A stretch of 64,000 nt of DNA from Parasponia andersonii (GCA_002914805.1 JXTB01000066.1:483225-547224); one strand, 5' to 3'; shown: positions 12,157-24,189, numbered from the stretch's first letter. A program made the numbers and translations. Notes: generated by a model not told the origin, from the sequence alone.

Positions 12157-14363
12157 TCAACAGATAACACAAGCATTTGGATTCTCTTCCATGCTTTGAA
12201 CATAGTAATATGTCGTCATGTGGGGATTGTATGCTCTATAAGCCTTCACAAGCTCCAAGATAGGATCGGGCGGCGGTGGCGCCGGGGCGGCCTCTTTCTT
12301 TTTCTCCTCCTCCTGACCTTCCTTCTTTGGCTCCTCTTTCTTTCCCTCTTCTTTCTTTCCTTCCTCTTTCTTTGACTCCTCCTTCTTTGGTTCCTCTTTC
12401 TCTTTGCCTTCTTCTTTCTTTGGTTCCTCTTTCTTAGCATCTTCCTTCTTTGGCTCCTCCTTCTTGGGCTCCACTGCTGGCCCTACTGAGATTATTTCTG
12501 TGTTCCAATACTTCCTAAGTTTGCTCACTACATTTACAGGATCCATCGTTCCTATCACTGTCAGTTTCTTCTCCTTCATGTCCATTGATATGGCATCAAT
12601 CCCTGTGCCAAGATTTGAGAATGTGATTAATTAAAATACAATTAGTGCAATAAATTTAAACTAAAAAGACTTTCCCACGCATAAAATATGGCATACTTTA
12701 TATACATATACTTTTCATCCAAAGTTTTATACTTTACCGTAACTAATATGCTTAGTGTGACATGACAAATCACAACTTTTACACTTCTATCCTGAAATCA
12801 ATACTAAATCTTATACATTAGTGAAAGTTGTGTGTATGGTCGCCCAAAAATGTCTTAAACATAATGAACAATGTTTATGTGAGAGCACTGAATATTAATG
12901 AATGCAAATTAGTTTCATATATAGTTTGACTATATATGGAGTAATAATATCATATACCATTATTCACTGTTAACAAATCAAATATTAGCATGTAATTCTG
13001 AAACTTCTAAGAATTAATACGCCAAAATTTGAGAGTTTTGCATGACAATTTCTGACATAATTAACCACAATATTTGTGTTTATCATGTGAATGAATCTAT
13101 TGGTCTTCAGAAAAAGGCCAAGTTTTTCTGACACAACCACAACTTTGAGTGTTTTTCATGTGTGCATGAATCTATTGCTCATCAGAAAAAAGAAATAGCC
13201 AGAAGTCACAATCCTGTGATGTATACACCTTGTCATGCCATAGAAAGAAAGCACCTAGCACTAGAAGCTAGCCTTAAACACAATACTTGACCAAATCTCC
13301 ACCACGTGGTCCTCTCAAAAAGTTAGAGAAACCACCACTCTAATACACTTGTCAACCAGTCTATATGGGCACTTACTATAGTTTGCTTGCACACTTCTTT
13401 ACAAATTAACTCATTACTCAACCGTTAAAAGACAAAAAGAGCCCGCCCTTAAAGTGTGCTATTTTATTTTTAAAGTATTTTTTCTTCTTTAATGTTGAGA
13501 AAACAAAATTTATGGTTGTTTGTTAGTTGTTAATAAAAAAATAAATAAATAAAATGAATGAGAACAAAAAGAGCTTCTATATCATGCTCTTATGAATTTT
13601 TAAACATTTTCCATTTACTGCTGTTCCTTTTTGGAAATAATCCAAATGGGTTAGTAAGAAAAATTCTTTCAACCCAAACAAGGAATGAGAAAATTTGTAT
13701 TCATGTTCTTGTCTTTTTGCCAAAACTATTTATTTAGCCTCAATAAAGAACTGACTAAGTTTTTATTGGACATATAAGATCTAGTACCTGAAAGAGTAGA
13801 GACTGTTTTCAAAGCTTTCTGCTTAGCTTTGTTATCATGCAAATCCAGCTTTAGTATGACCTTCTGCGACAAAATAAAAAACAGTAACACCATGAGAGAT
13901 TTACCTAGCTAAGATGTAATGAATTCAGAATCAAAAATATGTTAAAAGGAGAAATATGAAGGACATATACACATAAATAGACCAATATTCTAAATCTGAA
14001 GAACTGATCAAACTACGTATAAAGTAAACAAAAAAAAAAAAAAGTAAAAGCAATAATTTAACTCATCCCAGAAAAGGACCCCTGTTTTTAAAACTCAGAA
14101 CAAATATGAATAATATTCCAGAACTTATTCAAAACAGAGAATCCGAATCAAATGAGAAAAAAAAAATTAAAAACCCATCAACCAATACCTATATATTCCT
14201 TAAAAAAATAAATCAAAAGAAAAACAAAAACAAGAGAAACCCAATAAAGGACTTGAAAAAAAAAAAAAGTAAAGGTGCTGAAGAATGAGACCCAGAAAAG
14301 GAAGCACTGCTAATAAAAGACACAATCAAAGATGGGAAAAAAGTTTGGAAACCAAACCTTCAT
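12157..14363 (-). CDS. Heavy metal-associated isoprenylated plant protein (HIPP-like), 3 coding exons
   Basis: A single HMA-fold domain protein ending in an isoprenylation box. Coding exons on the minus strand are 14363-14358 (only ATG AAG), 13863-13788 and 12602-12157. Introns of 494 and 1185 bp both have GT-AG ends. The product is 175 aa. Residues 1-70 form the HMA domain (start [12 protein letters not shown]; later [18 protein letters not shown] and SKLRKYW). Residues about 73-133 are an almost pure Lys/Glu/Pro repeat. A proline stretch and the C-terminal CaaX box CVIC (172-175) follow, so farnesylation and membrane attachment are expected. The usual metal-binding Met-x-Cys-x-x-Cys is absent ([11 protein letters not shown] instead), as in a known subset of HIPPs, so copper or zinc binding by that motif is unlikely. 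I chose the start because the MKK opening typical of the family appears only when the 6-nt exon is joined. The upstream leader is (CT)n-rich. I infer a role in protein interaction or stress signalling rather than metal transport. Confidence 0.88.
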
Positions 14364-14390
14364 TTCCGATGCTTTATTTTGGAGAACGAA

Positions 14391-14394
<4 letters not shown>

Positions 14395-14431
<37 letters not shown>

Positions 14432-14503
14432 ATGAAGAAACTGAAAACAGGGGATTATAGTAATGGGGGTGTTGAAAAGGAGAGAGAGAGAGAGAGAGAG
14501 AGG
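14395..14503. repeat. (GA)n microsatellites in the HIPP leader
   Basis: Two GA runs, about 14395-14427 and 14480-14503, separated by unique sequence. On the HIPP coding strand they are (CT)n runs 30-140 bp upstream of the start codon, a common 5' UTR or core-promoter pyrimidine patch in plants. They also make a spurious Arg/Glu open frame on the plus strand. Confidence 0.85.
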
Positions 14504-14509
14504 AAATCG

Positions 14510-15440
14510 AATAATGCTTTATTGAACAAGAGGGTTAAAATGGCAATTCATGGTCCTTTTGGGACTCTGGACTGGACATGCTGTGAAAACATATCACATT
14601 TTTGAGTTCTGAATAGGACCCACTACTGTCAACGGCGCGTTTCTTTCACGCCCACAGCTGTTGTTGTACTTGTTCTGCCTTCCTTTCATTTCATACCAGT
14701 GGCTGGCTATTAGCTTAAAGTAAGGAGTTCGGACTTTCTTAATCCTTTAGGTTCAATTTTAAGTTTTTCATTTTCTTTTTTTCTTTAAACAAGCTTTTTC
14801 ATGTGTTCAATTTTAAGCGTAGTAAGTGGTATTTGGGCTCACGTGGATTTTTTGGGTTGTGTGGGGTTCACATCTTACCAATGAGAGAAAAAAAAAAAAA
14901 AAAAGAAATTGTTTTCAAACACTATACCAATATATGAAAAATTAGGTGAAATGTATTTTCTTTTTTTTTTTTTACAGTCAAATTTAGAAAATACATCATT
15001 TCTAATAGATTTTTTAAGCAATGACACCCGTAAAAGAATAAAATAATAAAATAAAGTGTAGAAAGACTTATATATTCTTAAGTCGAAAGCGTTAAACAAA
15101 TGTATCTGACAATTAGATAAAAAGAACTTTTGAATATTAAGCGTTAGACAATATATTTAGTAACTCGATCTCTTTATTTAGTAAGATCTAGACTATGGAT
15201 GGAATAACAGTTAAAAGTATCTTTGTCTTTAAAATGAAGTTTAAATTTAAAAAATGTATTCACCATAAATTTATTAAAAGTGGTATAGATCCTAAAACAA
15301 AAATTGAAAAACAAAAGATGTAATTTACCAAGAATTCCTATATATTTTATACTAATTGATAGGAGGAGGTGTGTATTGTTTTTTGTTAGAGTAATAAAAT
15401 TCTATATTTTTTTACACTAATGTTGTACAGCAATTAATGT
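14510..15440. other. HIPP upstream region and spacer
   Basis: The first 200 bp probably hold the HIPP promoter, but I see no clear TATA box. The rest is AT-rich with poly-A and poly-T runs near 14888-14905 and 14960-14975, and shows no gene. Confidence 0.45.
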
Positions 15441-15449
15441 AAGTGGTGT

Positions 15450-15965
15450 TCAAAATTCAAATTGAATTGATTAAACTGACAAATCTAATCTAGTCCAATC
15501 ACTAAAAATTGGATATTCAATTATAATTGGATTGGATTGGATGTATAATTCATTATTTTAATTGAATTGGTTTGGTCTGCAGATTTCATTGTGAAAAATC
15601 CAATTATAGTCAAGCCAATCCAATCTTTACTAGATACATTAAAAAAATTAATATATTCAAGTATTTTTAGTTCGTGTATCTCTTAATATATACCATATTT
15701 CACAAGATTAAAGAACAAACCTAACTCAACTAATAATATTCTTATTTCATTTCCTCGTAATTTACCACACATATTAGGAAAAGCCAATAGTTTTCGACCC
15801 AAGTACGTAGAATGAGTTATAATTTTTCCTTTTTTAGTTTAAAATATATTGGAAAAAAGTCTCAAAATAATTTGCATACAACACAAAAACCAATCAAATC
15901 CAATTACTAATTGGATTAGACTAGATTGGTTTTTATAGATATATTGGATTGAATTGAATAGCAAT
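15450..15965. mobile_element. Inverted-repeat element with ATTGGA subterminal repeats (hAT-like MITE candidate)
   Basis: The left part reads 'attcaaattgaattg', then 'atctaatctagtccaatcac'. The right part, on the complement, reads 'attcaattcaatcc', then 'ccaatctagtctaatccaat'. Internally 'attggattggattgga' and its complement recur. Such reiterated short subterminal motifs fit non-autonomous hAT elements. There is no coding capacity. The element ends at or just before the assembly gap, so the right border is uncertain. Confidence 0.5.
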
Positions 15966-15979
15966 TTCTCAAAATTGAC

Positions 15980-16285
15980 NNNNNNNNNNNNNNNNNNNNN
16001 NNNNNNNNNNNNNNNNNNNNNNNNNNNNNNNNNNNNNNNNNNNNNNNNNNNNNNNNNNNNNNNNNNNNNNNNNNNNNNNNNNNNNNNNNNNNNNNNNNNN
16101 NNNNNNNNNNNNNNNNNNNNNNNNNNNNNNNNNNNNNNNNNNNNNNNNNNNNNNNNNNNNNNNNNNNNNNNNNNNNNNNNNNNNNNNNNNNNNNNNNNNN
16201 NNNNNNNNNNNNNNNNNNNNNNNNNNNNNNNNNNNNNNNNNNNNNNNNNNNNNNNNNNNNNNNNNNNNNNNNNNNNNNNNNNNNN
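15980..16285. other. Assembly gap (run of N)
   Basis: 306 undetermined bases lie between an inverted-repeat element and a (TA)n microsatellite. Open frames drawn across this gap carry no information. A single further N stands at 25856. Confidence 0.99.

Positions 16286-16330
<45 letters not shown>
16286..16330. repeat. (TA)n microsatellite
   Basis: A pure TA run adjoining the gap on one side and a MITE on the other. Its real length is unknown because it touches the gap. Confidence 0.95.
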
Positions 16331-16332
<2 letters not shown>

Positions 16333-16335
<3 letters not shown>

Positions 16336-16800
16336 CACAAATTCGGTAGGTATTTTTTTTTTTTTACGTATACATAAGTATCAATTTGACCGATAAAAAT
16401 TTAGCATGTATTTTTTTTATTGTAAAAAGTAAGAGAGAGAAAGAGCATTAATGATGCACGTCTTTTCATGCACTATATGGTGATCCAATGTCTATAATGA
16501 AGTGTATGAAAAGACGTGCATCATTAATGCTCTCTCATTTTTATTTTTTACAATAAAAAAATGTGCATACTAAATATGTACGTTGCCAATCCAATAGGTT
16601 TTTTTTTTTGCCCATGGATAGGTATTTTTACTATATAATATTGATCCAATAGTCATAATGAAGTGCATGAAAAGATGTGCATCATTAATATTCTTTCTCT
16701 TTTTACTTTTTACAATAAAAAAAATGTGCATGCTAAATTTTCATTGGCCAAATTGATACATATACATAGGTAAAAAAAAAAAATACTACTGGATTGGTGC
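16333..16800. mobile_element. MITE family A, composite of two copies
   Basis: A partial copy (about 16333-16571) shares the left end and body of the MITE at 8147-8391. It is followed by a complete copy (about 16572-16800) in the opposite orientation, whose ends read 'gttgccaatccaatagg' and 'actggattggtgc'. The first part is itself palindromic: 'gcattaatgatgcacgtctttt' is echoed in complement about 60 bp later. (TA)n runs flank both sides (16286-16330 and 16801-16825). It is non-coding. Confidence 0.7.
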
Positions 16801-16825
16801 ATATATATATATATATATATATATA

Positions 16826-18049
16826 GATCGTATCCGGAGGGAAAAAAAAATAACATTATATTTCGGATGTCATGAAATGCTAAAAGTTTGACAATAAAAA
16901 AGCAACCAACAATATATGCATATGCTATGTACATGTCAAGATATAAAATTAGGATCAAACTGCTTATATATATAAATTATATATACACATAAGATTATGG
17001 GTCAGATGAGTTTCGATCTAAGGGAAATATAATTTAACCATAAAAAAGACCAACCGAATCAAGCGATTCATATTAGTCTTAAATTTTCTTAAGAAGAGTG
17101 TCGTAACACTAATAGCTATAAGTTTGTATTTTTGTCTTTAAATGAGTAAAAATAAAAATAAAAATAAGTTCGTTAGTCCGACAATTCTCACCTACATTAA
17201 AAGAATTAAAAGACGGTTAAACGCGTCAGTATGCCGGTCTAACATTAGTATTAGATAAAAATAAATGTTATTAAATATTTATCTGTAAACCCAACTTTGA
17301 TGCAAAGTCTAGCACTCCAAAAGGAGAAAGACTGTCCATGTTTTTTTTTTTTTAAAAGTTAGAATTAGATCATTCAATTATAATCTACATTTCACTAATA
17401 TCAACCACTCAACTTTGTTAAATTTTACAAAACCTAAATTTATAAGCTCAAAGTGTCAAAAGGAAATTCATTTGACTGGGTTTGAAAACAAGAATTTATT
17501 AAGTCGATGTGTGAGTGTTTATTTGAAGAGAGAGATAAACTGCATCATCCATACACAAAGAACATAAATTATTGCAATCGGGTGCTACATTTATGTTGTA
17601 AAGTTTCAATTTTATAATGGAGTAATTAACCTTCGAAACTAGACATGATAGCTCTTTTTTTTAAAAAAAAAAAAATACTGATAGATTGATTCTAAATATG
17701 TCCCAACTTTTATCACGCAAGTGGGTACTTATTTTCAAATTATGATATACGTTTGATTTATTTTGTGAATATAATAGCAATCACCAATTAATACGAGAAA
17801 AAACCCATTTTTGTACCAAATTTATACACCAACTAATGCAATGTGAATTTAGTTAACTTCGTTATTTGTAAGCAAAACATCTACATGGCTTAAAAATTTG
17901 TAGTCTATGGCCTTTTATTTGGTCATGATTAAATAACTAGTCCAAGGCCAATATTTTCATAAAGTATGCCTCTTTTTTTTTTGGGGGGGGAAAATAATTA
18001 ATCCCGAAATCCAAAAAACTTGAAAAAAAAAAAAATAATAATAATGTAG
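16826..18049. other. AT-rich spacer
   Basis: I see no gene. There are homopolymer tracts at about 17341-17354, 17661-17675 and a T8G9 run near 17972-17989, which may mark assembly-difficult sequence. Confidence 0.45.
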
Positions 18050-18430
18050 TTATTTGTACTGCGCATCTGGTTTCACCTTGTCCGGTGGAATTCAGGTGTG
18101 GGCCCCCTTTCGCTAGCAAGTCACTTTCCACCCAGTTAGGTGGGTTTTTTGGCCTTTTCCCGTGGCGCGTGAAGGCACTCGCGTTAAATTAAGGTGAACG
18201 TCTGTTATGTTGTCGTCAACTTGGGCCGAAGATGACTCAGCAAAAGAAAAAGATGACTGCCAGTGAGCAGTGGTGCCCACACTGGTCAGTGTCAAACTAC
18301 GTCTGCGGATTTTCACAGTCAGAGAGTTTACGAAAACGATGCATCTTCGCCGTCAGTTTAGAATGCCGCCATAGTGACTACGGCTTACGGATCTTTACAC
18401 GTGTCATACCTTTGGCGCAAGTTTAACTTT
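18050..18430. other. GC-rich island of unknown nature
   Basis: About 380 bp stand out as GC-rich among very AT-rich flanks. They include an ACACGTGTCA G-box/ABRE-like palindrome near 18398-18407 and a TGACTCA-type box at 18233-18239. No open frame on either strand resembles a known protein. It could be a promoter or leader of an unrecognised transcript, a piece of an old gene, or a transposon fragment. Confidence 0.35.
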
Positions 18431-21400
18431 TTAATGTCCAAAATGCCAATGTCTCAATTATCAAACACAAAAAAAAAAAAAAAATGCCACTGTTTCAGCA
18501 TCAGCTCGGACTCTCTTATTGGGTAAGGCATTGGGTCCAGTGAAGTACATTTAGCCTCGTAAAAGTCAATTTCAAGGAGGGGGAAAAATAAACACCCCCC
18601 TCGTATTATCGAATAAAAGTCATACAGTATTCCTAAATCTTAAGAGGTTAATCTTAAGAGGTAAGGCTAACCTATTTTTCACCCCATTTGATTTGATAGA
18701 GAATAAATTTAGGCCAGTGGATGGGTAATTTGTGGACGAGATTTAAAGGCGTGGGCCCAATTAAATATCTCATTTCGTAAATTTTTCTAAAAAAAATGTC
18801 TTAGATTTGACTTGCTTCGAAAAATAGGTATAAATTTTAAAATACGATGAAAACTAATTAATGATAAATATTTTTTAATTTATAATAAATAAAAATTATT
18901 AGTTAAATTTTATTTTATTTTTCAAAAATAAATAAATAAATGGTACCAATTCAATCCTCAGCTCGTTCCGAGGGAGTCCCTCAAAGATTTCGAGCCCTTA
19001 GATCTTTCACAAAGAAGTCTTTTGGTCAAATGGTCAAATGGTTGCTTTTCAGGGCAGTGGTTGAGGTGCAATTAATACTACAAAACTTGTAACCGGTATT
19101 TTACTCTTGAATATTTATATTTAAAAATAAAAGTTATCATTTTTGCCCCTCATCTTCCAGAGTTAAAGAGTTACAATACCAGTAGCTTCTGCAACAACCA
19201 TCATAAACATTGCAGAGATCAGCAAAGACCCATTTGCTAGATCTCGCAAAAACGTAATTCTATTCTTTTTCAATATTATTATCATTACCACATAATTTCT
19301 TTCTTTCCCTCACCGAGAACATAATCTTTAGGCTATTTTAAGTTTTGATCATTTATTTTTCTTTACTTTTCGAATTTCCATATTCCACCACTAAACCCAT
19401 GGGAAGAAGAACTAAGCAATATAATTAGATAATAATAGAGTATCAAGTATAAATGTATAAGATTGGATTCCTTTCCTTGAATGCAATATAATATGTCAAT
19501 GATAAAACAAATAGAAAAATATTTTCGCTATAGTATAGTCATCACATATCCAGCAATCAATAAAAGAACATGAGAAACTCGATAATCACGAATTCAAGGC
19601 CATCGAAATAAGAACAAACACAATATAATAGTGGCAAAGAAATAACAAAAAATAATTTTAAAATAAAATAATATAATTAGTTACTAATTTTACGGTGATA
19701 TTCAATAAATAGGAAGGAGGAAATTCGAATAAGAAAAACTGATATTTCACACAAATTTTCAATGTGTAGATAATAAGAAAAATCTCATTTCTCGGGTCAA
19801 TTGGTGAAAAATTATAAACTCACAAATTCTTATGGTAAAATATTCCAATTTCCAAAACCCACTTCCTCAATAACCAAACGGAAACCAAAGCCTAAGCAAG
19901 ATCAGTACAACTTGAAGATAAAAGTTACAGGGAAAAAAAAAAAAAAAGAAGATAAGAGATTTGACCAAAAAAGTCAATTAGAACAAGAACTGGCGAGATT
20001 TACCCAATGCGAGATTTGTTATCGATCACAAGCCCACAGTCTCTTTGCTTCAACTTCTTCTCTCATCCAAAATCACATCATTCGTCGTTCAGTTCCTTAT
20101 ATCTCAAACTCGAATCCACTTTAAGATTCTCATAAAATTCAAGAGCAAATAGAGAGAATTAACAGAGAAATCTAGTGGGAACTAAAAGGAAGAAACAATA
20201 CAAAAGTATAGGAAAGTTTTGTCATCATCTTCTTCCTCTTTTTCTTTTCTTTTTTCCCCCTCACTTATCTTTCCGCCTCCCCTAAAGCTTAAAGCTTAAA
20301 AGTTTTACCCAGTCTTTAATGGTGGAATGCGGAGAAAAGATGAGAGCTTTTGGTACCCAATATTTTATATCCAATAAGTACCCTTTTAAACGCGGTCATG
20401 TGCGAGCCACGAGACATTTTAACAGCTAAAATTAATATTAAAAAAAAATTAAAAATCACGGCATATTATTATAAATTTAAAAAAAGTAATTCACTTTGGT
20501 TAATTTTGGTTAATTTTGAACTCCTAAATTCTCCAAATTCACAGTCAAATCTTTTAAATTTTGAACAAACTAAACTAACTCAATTTACCAACTAAAATTA
20601 ATGGTTTATGTCATTTGAGAGTTATGTATTACAAAATATCAAGTATGAGAAGTTATATTTTGCAGGAAAAAAAAAAAATGAAGACTTAGTGATGCATTGG
20701 TAAAGATTGAGGACTCGAAGAGATATTAGTCCTAACGTTAATCCATTAAATTGTGATCTTGTTCTCAATGAGTTAAAATTAATTTGAATTTCATTAGTCA
20801 CCAAGAAATTTATCAAAATTTAATTTAAACATGTCGCACTGCGAATTAGTGCTGTACTAAATATAATAAAGTCACCTGCATTTCAATATATGCTTAGTTG
20901 TACTAAATTAGTATGAACTTTCACTGAATAATGGAATTTGAACTAATTTTTATTTTAGTAAGGTACATGAGAAAATATAGTGATATTCTACTAAGTATTG
21001 TAGTCCACTGATTTATCAAGTTATACTTAGTGATATAAATTAATATGAAATTTAACTAATTAATATAAAATAGAACAATCATAATCTAACTTAATCATGC
21101 GTGCTACTTAATATCATAGTCTACTACTTTGTTAAATTATGCTTAATGGTATATATTAAGGTGAAGTTTTATCAGTGAATGCAGTATCAACCAATTTTGA
21201 CCTTATTTGAGCATGTGATACAAGCTCATAAAGTCAGCAATATCGATTCATACTTTCAGCTTCAAGCACCTACTAAAGTTTAAGCACTAATAATAAACAC
21301 ACCTAGATTAAATAATGAAAAGAAAAATACCTCAATAAAAACTGAAGAACCCAAATAATCCACTCCACCGCGAACTGATTTGCGTATAAGACGAACAAGA

Positions 21401-22229
21401 AATGGACTAGATGAGATGATGGAAGAGAGGCTGCACATTATGCGAAGAAGAAGATGAACAACGGCATTTTTTTTTTTTTTTTTTCCCTGAATGTGAGTAG
21501 CGGCTGGTTAAAGGAAAGAGGGAAGAGGATGAAATAATTACGTTGGTTCAATTGGTATTTTGAAGTTTGGGTAAGGTTAATTTTGTCCATATATAAAATT
21601 CATAAAATGAAGATTGCAGATTCCTTCGATCAGAAGTTGTCATCTTTTATGTCGGTAGCTTAATAATTTGATCTTTCACCTTTTACTGAACTTCATTACA
21701 AAATTCTTTAAAAAGTGGTTTTAGCTTTTACAAAAACCTACCAAACTGGGCCAATGTTCAACACCGAGTGCTGTTTTTATTTATTCTTAGCTGATTTTTA
21801 TTATATATTAAGTGGCTTAATATGAGATTCAATTTATTTATTAAAATCTGTTAGTAATAAACATACACATTGTATGATATTGGTACCGTATAATGTCATA
21901 TAACATTTCTCTCTCAACAAGTTAATTGTAATTGACAATGCACTAATTGCCATGATAAATAATTGAAGGTTAATCAAATTATGTTAAAAGCTAGAGTAGT
22001 TATATATAATAAACGTTATTCCAATGGAGAGGGCAGGTTTGTTTTTTTTTTTTTTTTCCATAGAGTGTGGATTTACCAATAATACTTTCAGAACGGAAAT
22101 TGTTTAATTTGTCACTTGCTTAAACTTCATTTTAAAAGTTGTCTTTTCCAATAATATTTAGCTTATTAATGTTTATTAGATATTGTACTCCCTACAATTT
22201 GAACAATGATAAGCTACATATACAAGCTG
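18431..22229. other. AT-rich spacer with unassigned fragments
   Basis: No gene I can name. Pyrimidine-rich sequence at 20221-20285 looks like a leader or promoter. A minus-strand reading near 19140-19260 gives a short hydrophobic peptide ending at a stop, and a short start-bearing frame lies at 21438-21331; whether they belong together is not shown. The open frame at 19801-20124 is Lys-rich and unrecognised. Confidence 0.4.
21331..21438 (-). CDS. Possible short first coding exon, unknown product
   Basis: From ATG at 21438 a 36-codon frame starts MCSLSSIISSSPFLVRLIRK and ends exactly at GAG before a GT-A donor-like site (21330). The Ser-rich then Arg/Lys-rich opening looks like an organelle-targeting presequence. 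I cannot identify downstream exons with confidence; a hydrophobic reading near 19260-19143 is one candidate. This could equally be chance. Confidence 0.18.
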
Positions 22230-22238
22230 AAATTTTAT

Positions 22239-22739
22239 GGGATAATCCCAAAAATACTTCTTCTATTACGATTAAATACCACGTTTAACTATCGGTTTTT
22301 AGAAAGCTCAAAAGTATCTATTTATTTTTCAAAATAGAAAAAAAAAATATACCTTAATACTATTTTAGTCAAATTCAAAGTGAAATATCTAAATACCTTT
22401 ACATATGTTTCAAAAAATCTATGAGCATATAGTCCTCATTATCTAATTAATTTTTTATTTGAAAAATAAAATGGATATCACATTATTGTTTTAGATTATA
22501 GAAAAATATTGATAATATTTTTTTAAAAAAATTTAGATTATTATTTTTTAAAAGAAATTAAAGGGTATTAATGTCATTTGGAAAAAAATCTGACTAGTCA
22601 GAGAAAAGAAGGGCTACGTTTTTTTTTTTTTTCCTTTTTTTCTGTTTTGGAAAATAGAGAGATACTTTTTAGATTTTATGAGAATAGAGGGTTAAATATG
22701 GTATTTAGCTAAAATAAAAGGGTATTTTGGGATTATCTC
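22239..22739. mobile_element. Mutator-like (MULE) MITE candidate
   Basis: A 501-bp non-coding element. The left end is GGGATAATCCCAAAAATAC; the right end, on the complement, is GAGATAATCCCAAAATACCC. The flanking 9-mers AAATTTTAT (22230-22238) and AAATAAAAT (22740-22748) agree at six of nine positions, compatible with an old 9-bp duplication. TIR similarity continues inward with 'ctatt' and 'ttattt' stretches. Confidence 0.65.
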
Positions 22740-22748
22740 AAATAAAAT

Positions 22749-24185
22749 TTCTATACATAAGCTCTAACATAGCTAGGCTATATAATATTTTTTTTTATTT
22801 CCATTGTAATGCATATTTTAAAATTTTACAGAATGCAGGGTATGGATTATTGGGCATATCCAATGTTTATCCAAAGAGGAAAAAGAACTCTTAGGCCGAA
22901 AATGAGTAATTTTTATTTGAATATACTGCTTGATATTAAACAAGAGCAATTGAGATCCTTCGTTGGATATTGTAACAAAAAGAGAGAGCCAAATTAAACT
23001 GAACATAGTTGCTGCACCATTTGAATATACCCAGACAAAGTTTTTTTATTTATTTATTTCCATTTTCTTAATAATGAAAATACTCACAAATGGTGTCACA
23101 CAATATAGCTATAGCAAATTAAAATATTCAATTATGTCCATTTATGTTTTTCCAAATATAATATAATAGCTAGGTGACACCACACTAGAGTTAGAAATTC
23201 AATGATGATAGATCTTGCTCTGAAATATGCATGTATAAACTCATATAATCCACTCATAAAGCTGGAGGGGCTAAGCTAGCAGTGCAGTGGACCAAACATT
23301 GGACTTTGACAAACAGTCTCTTATCATTACTCTCGGGAAGAAAAAGTTGCATGATTACTCATATGGTGATCACATGGAATTTTTAAAAAATAAGTAAAAA
23401 ATTAAGAAATTAATGAGTTTGCAACGTGAGTGTTTTTTCGTATTATTCTTTCTTACACTTATAAAATTAACAAATTATGATAAAAATAGGCACGAATCTT
23501 CACACACATACAGAGTATAATCTTAGAGCTTAAAAAAAATAAAAATAAAAAACAAAACCTCCATCCTAAGATTCCTAGAGGTGCAGCTCATATTGCATGT
23601 TTACAATTACTCAAATTTGTATAGAACTGTACGGCACGTTCTATTGAAAATAAAGAAAAAACAAATGAAGAATATGAATGATGCCCAAAATTATTCTATT
23701 AAAAAGAGCAAAAACTAACAAGACATGTGACAAGTATAAAATACGATTATCATATAAGCACAGTTGTGTTGTGTAGTACTAAATTACAGTCAAAAAATAC
23801 GGGAAAGCTTATTATATAGTTGTGTACATTATGTAGTTTTTGTTATATATATTATTTCCATACATACATAAGGCTCTTTACATCATGATTGATTACAGTG
23901 GTAATGAAGAAAGATTTTCATTCACGCAATGATTCTAGTCCCCCAATCATCAATTCTGAAATTCTTAATCTTGTCCTATTAACTTGTTTTTGGTTCCTGT
24001 GACATTGATATTCGAATCTTTTTATATCGAGCAAAAAGTTAGATTTAACTAGCCGGCCTATTTGCATGGACAATATAAAGGGGCCCACGAGCAAGGCCCT
24101 TAAAATTTTCATAAAATAGCGTGGGTCATCTAGAGCTAGTGGGATCTACATATTTCGATCAATGGTAGAAAATTCATTACCGTGA
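22749..24185. other. AT-rich spacer
   Basis: I see no gene. Small opposing open frames at 22809-23006 lack recognisable domains. A stretch at 23918-24112 reads as an unrecognised 64-aa frame on the minus strand. Confidence 0.45.
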
Positions 24186-24189
24186 TTTT

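Noticed and set aside
12246-12440. Arg/Lys-rich 64-aa frame on the minus strand and Ser/Phe-rich frames on the plus strand
   Set aside because: These are shadow frames of the Lys/Glu repeat in the HIPP last exon.
14285-14605. 106-aa plus-strand frame
   Set aside because: It is driven by GA microsatellites lying in the leader of the minus-strand HIPP gene.
15916-16338. Open frames of 126-140 aa spanning the N run
   Set aside because: Most of each frame is undetermined sequence and the rest is (TA)n; there is no coding evidence.
19801-20124. 107-aa Lys-rich plus-strand frame
   Set aside because: Low-complexity composition with a poly-A run and no known domain; the neighbouring sequence looks like noncoding leader.
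20690-20790. tRNA-like stretch 'gatgcattggtaaagattgaggactcgaa'
   Set aside because: An A-box-like word is present but no good B box or cloverleaf, so neither a tRNA gene nor a SINE can be supported.
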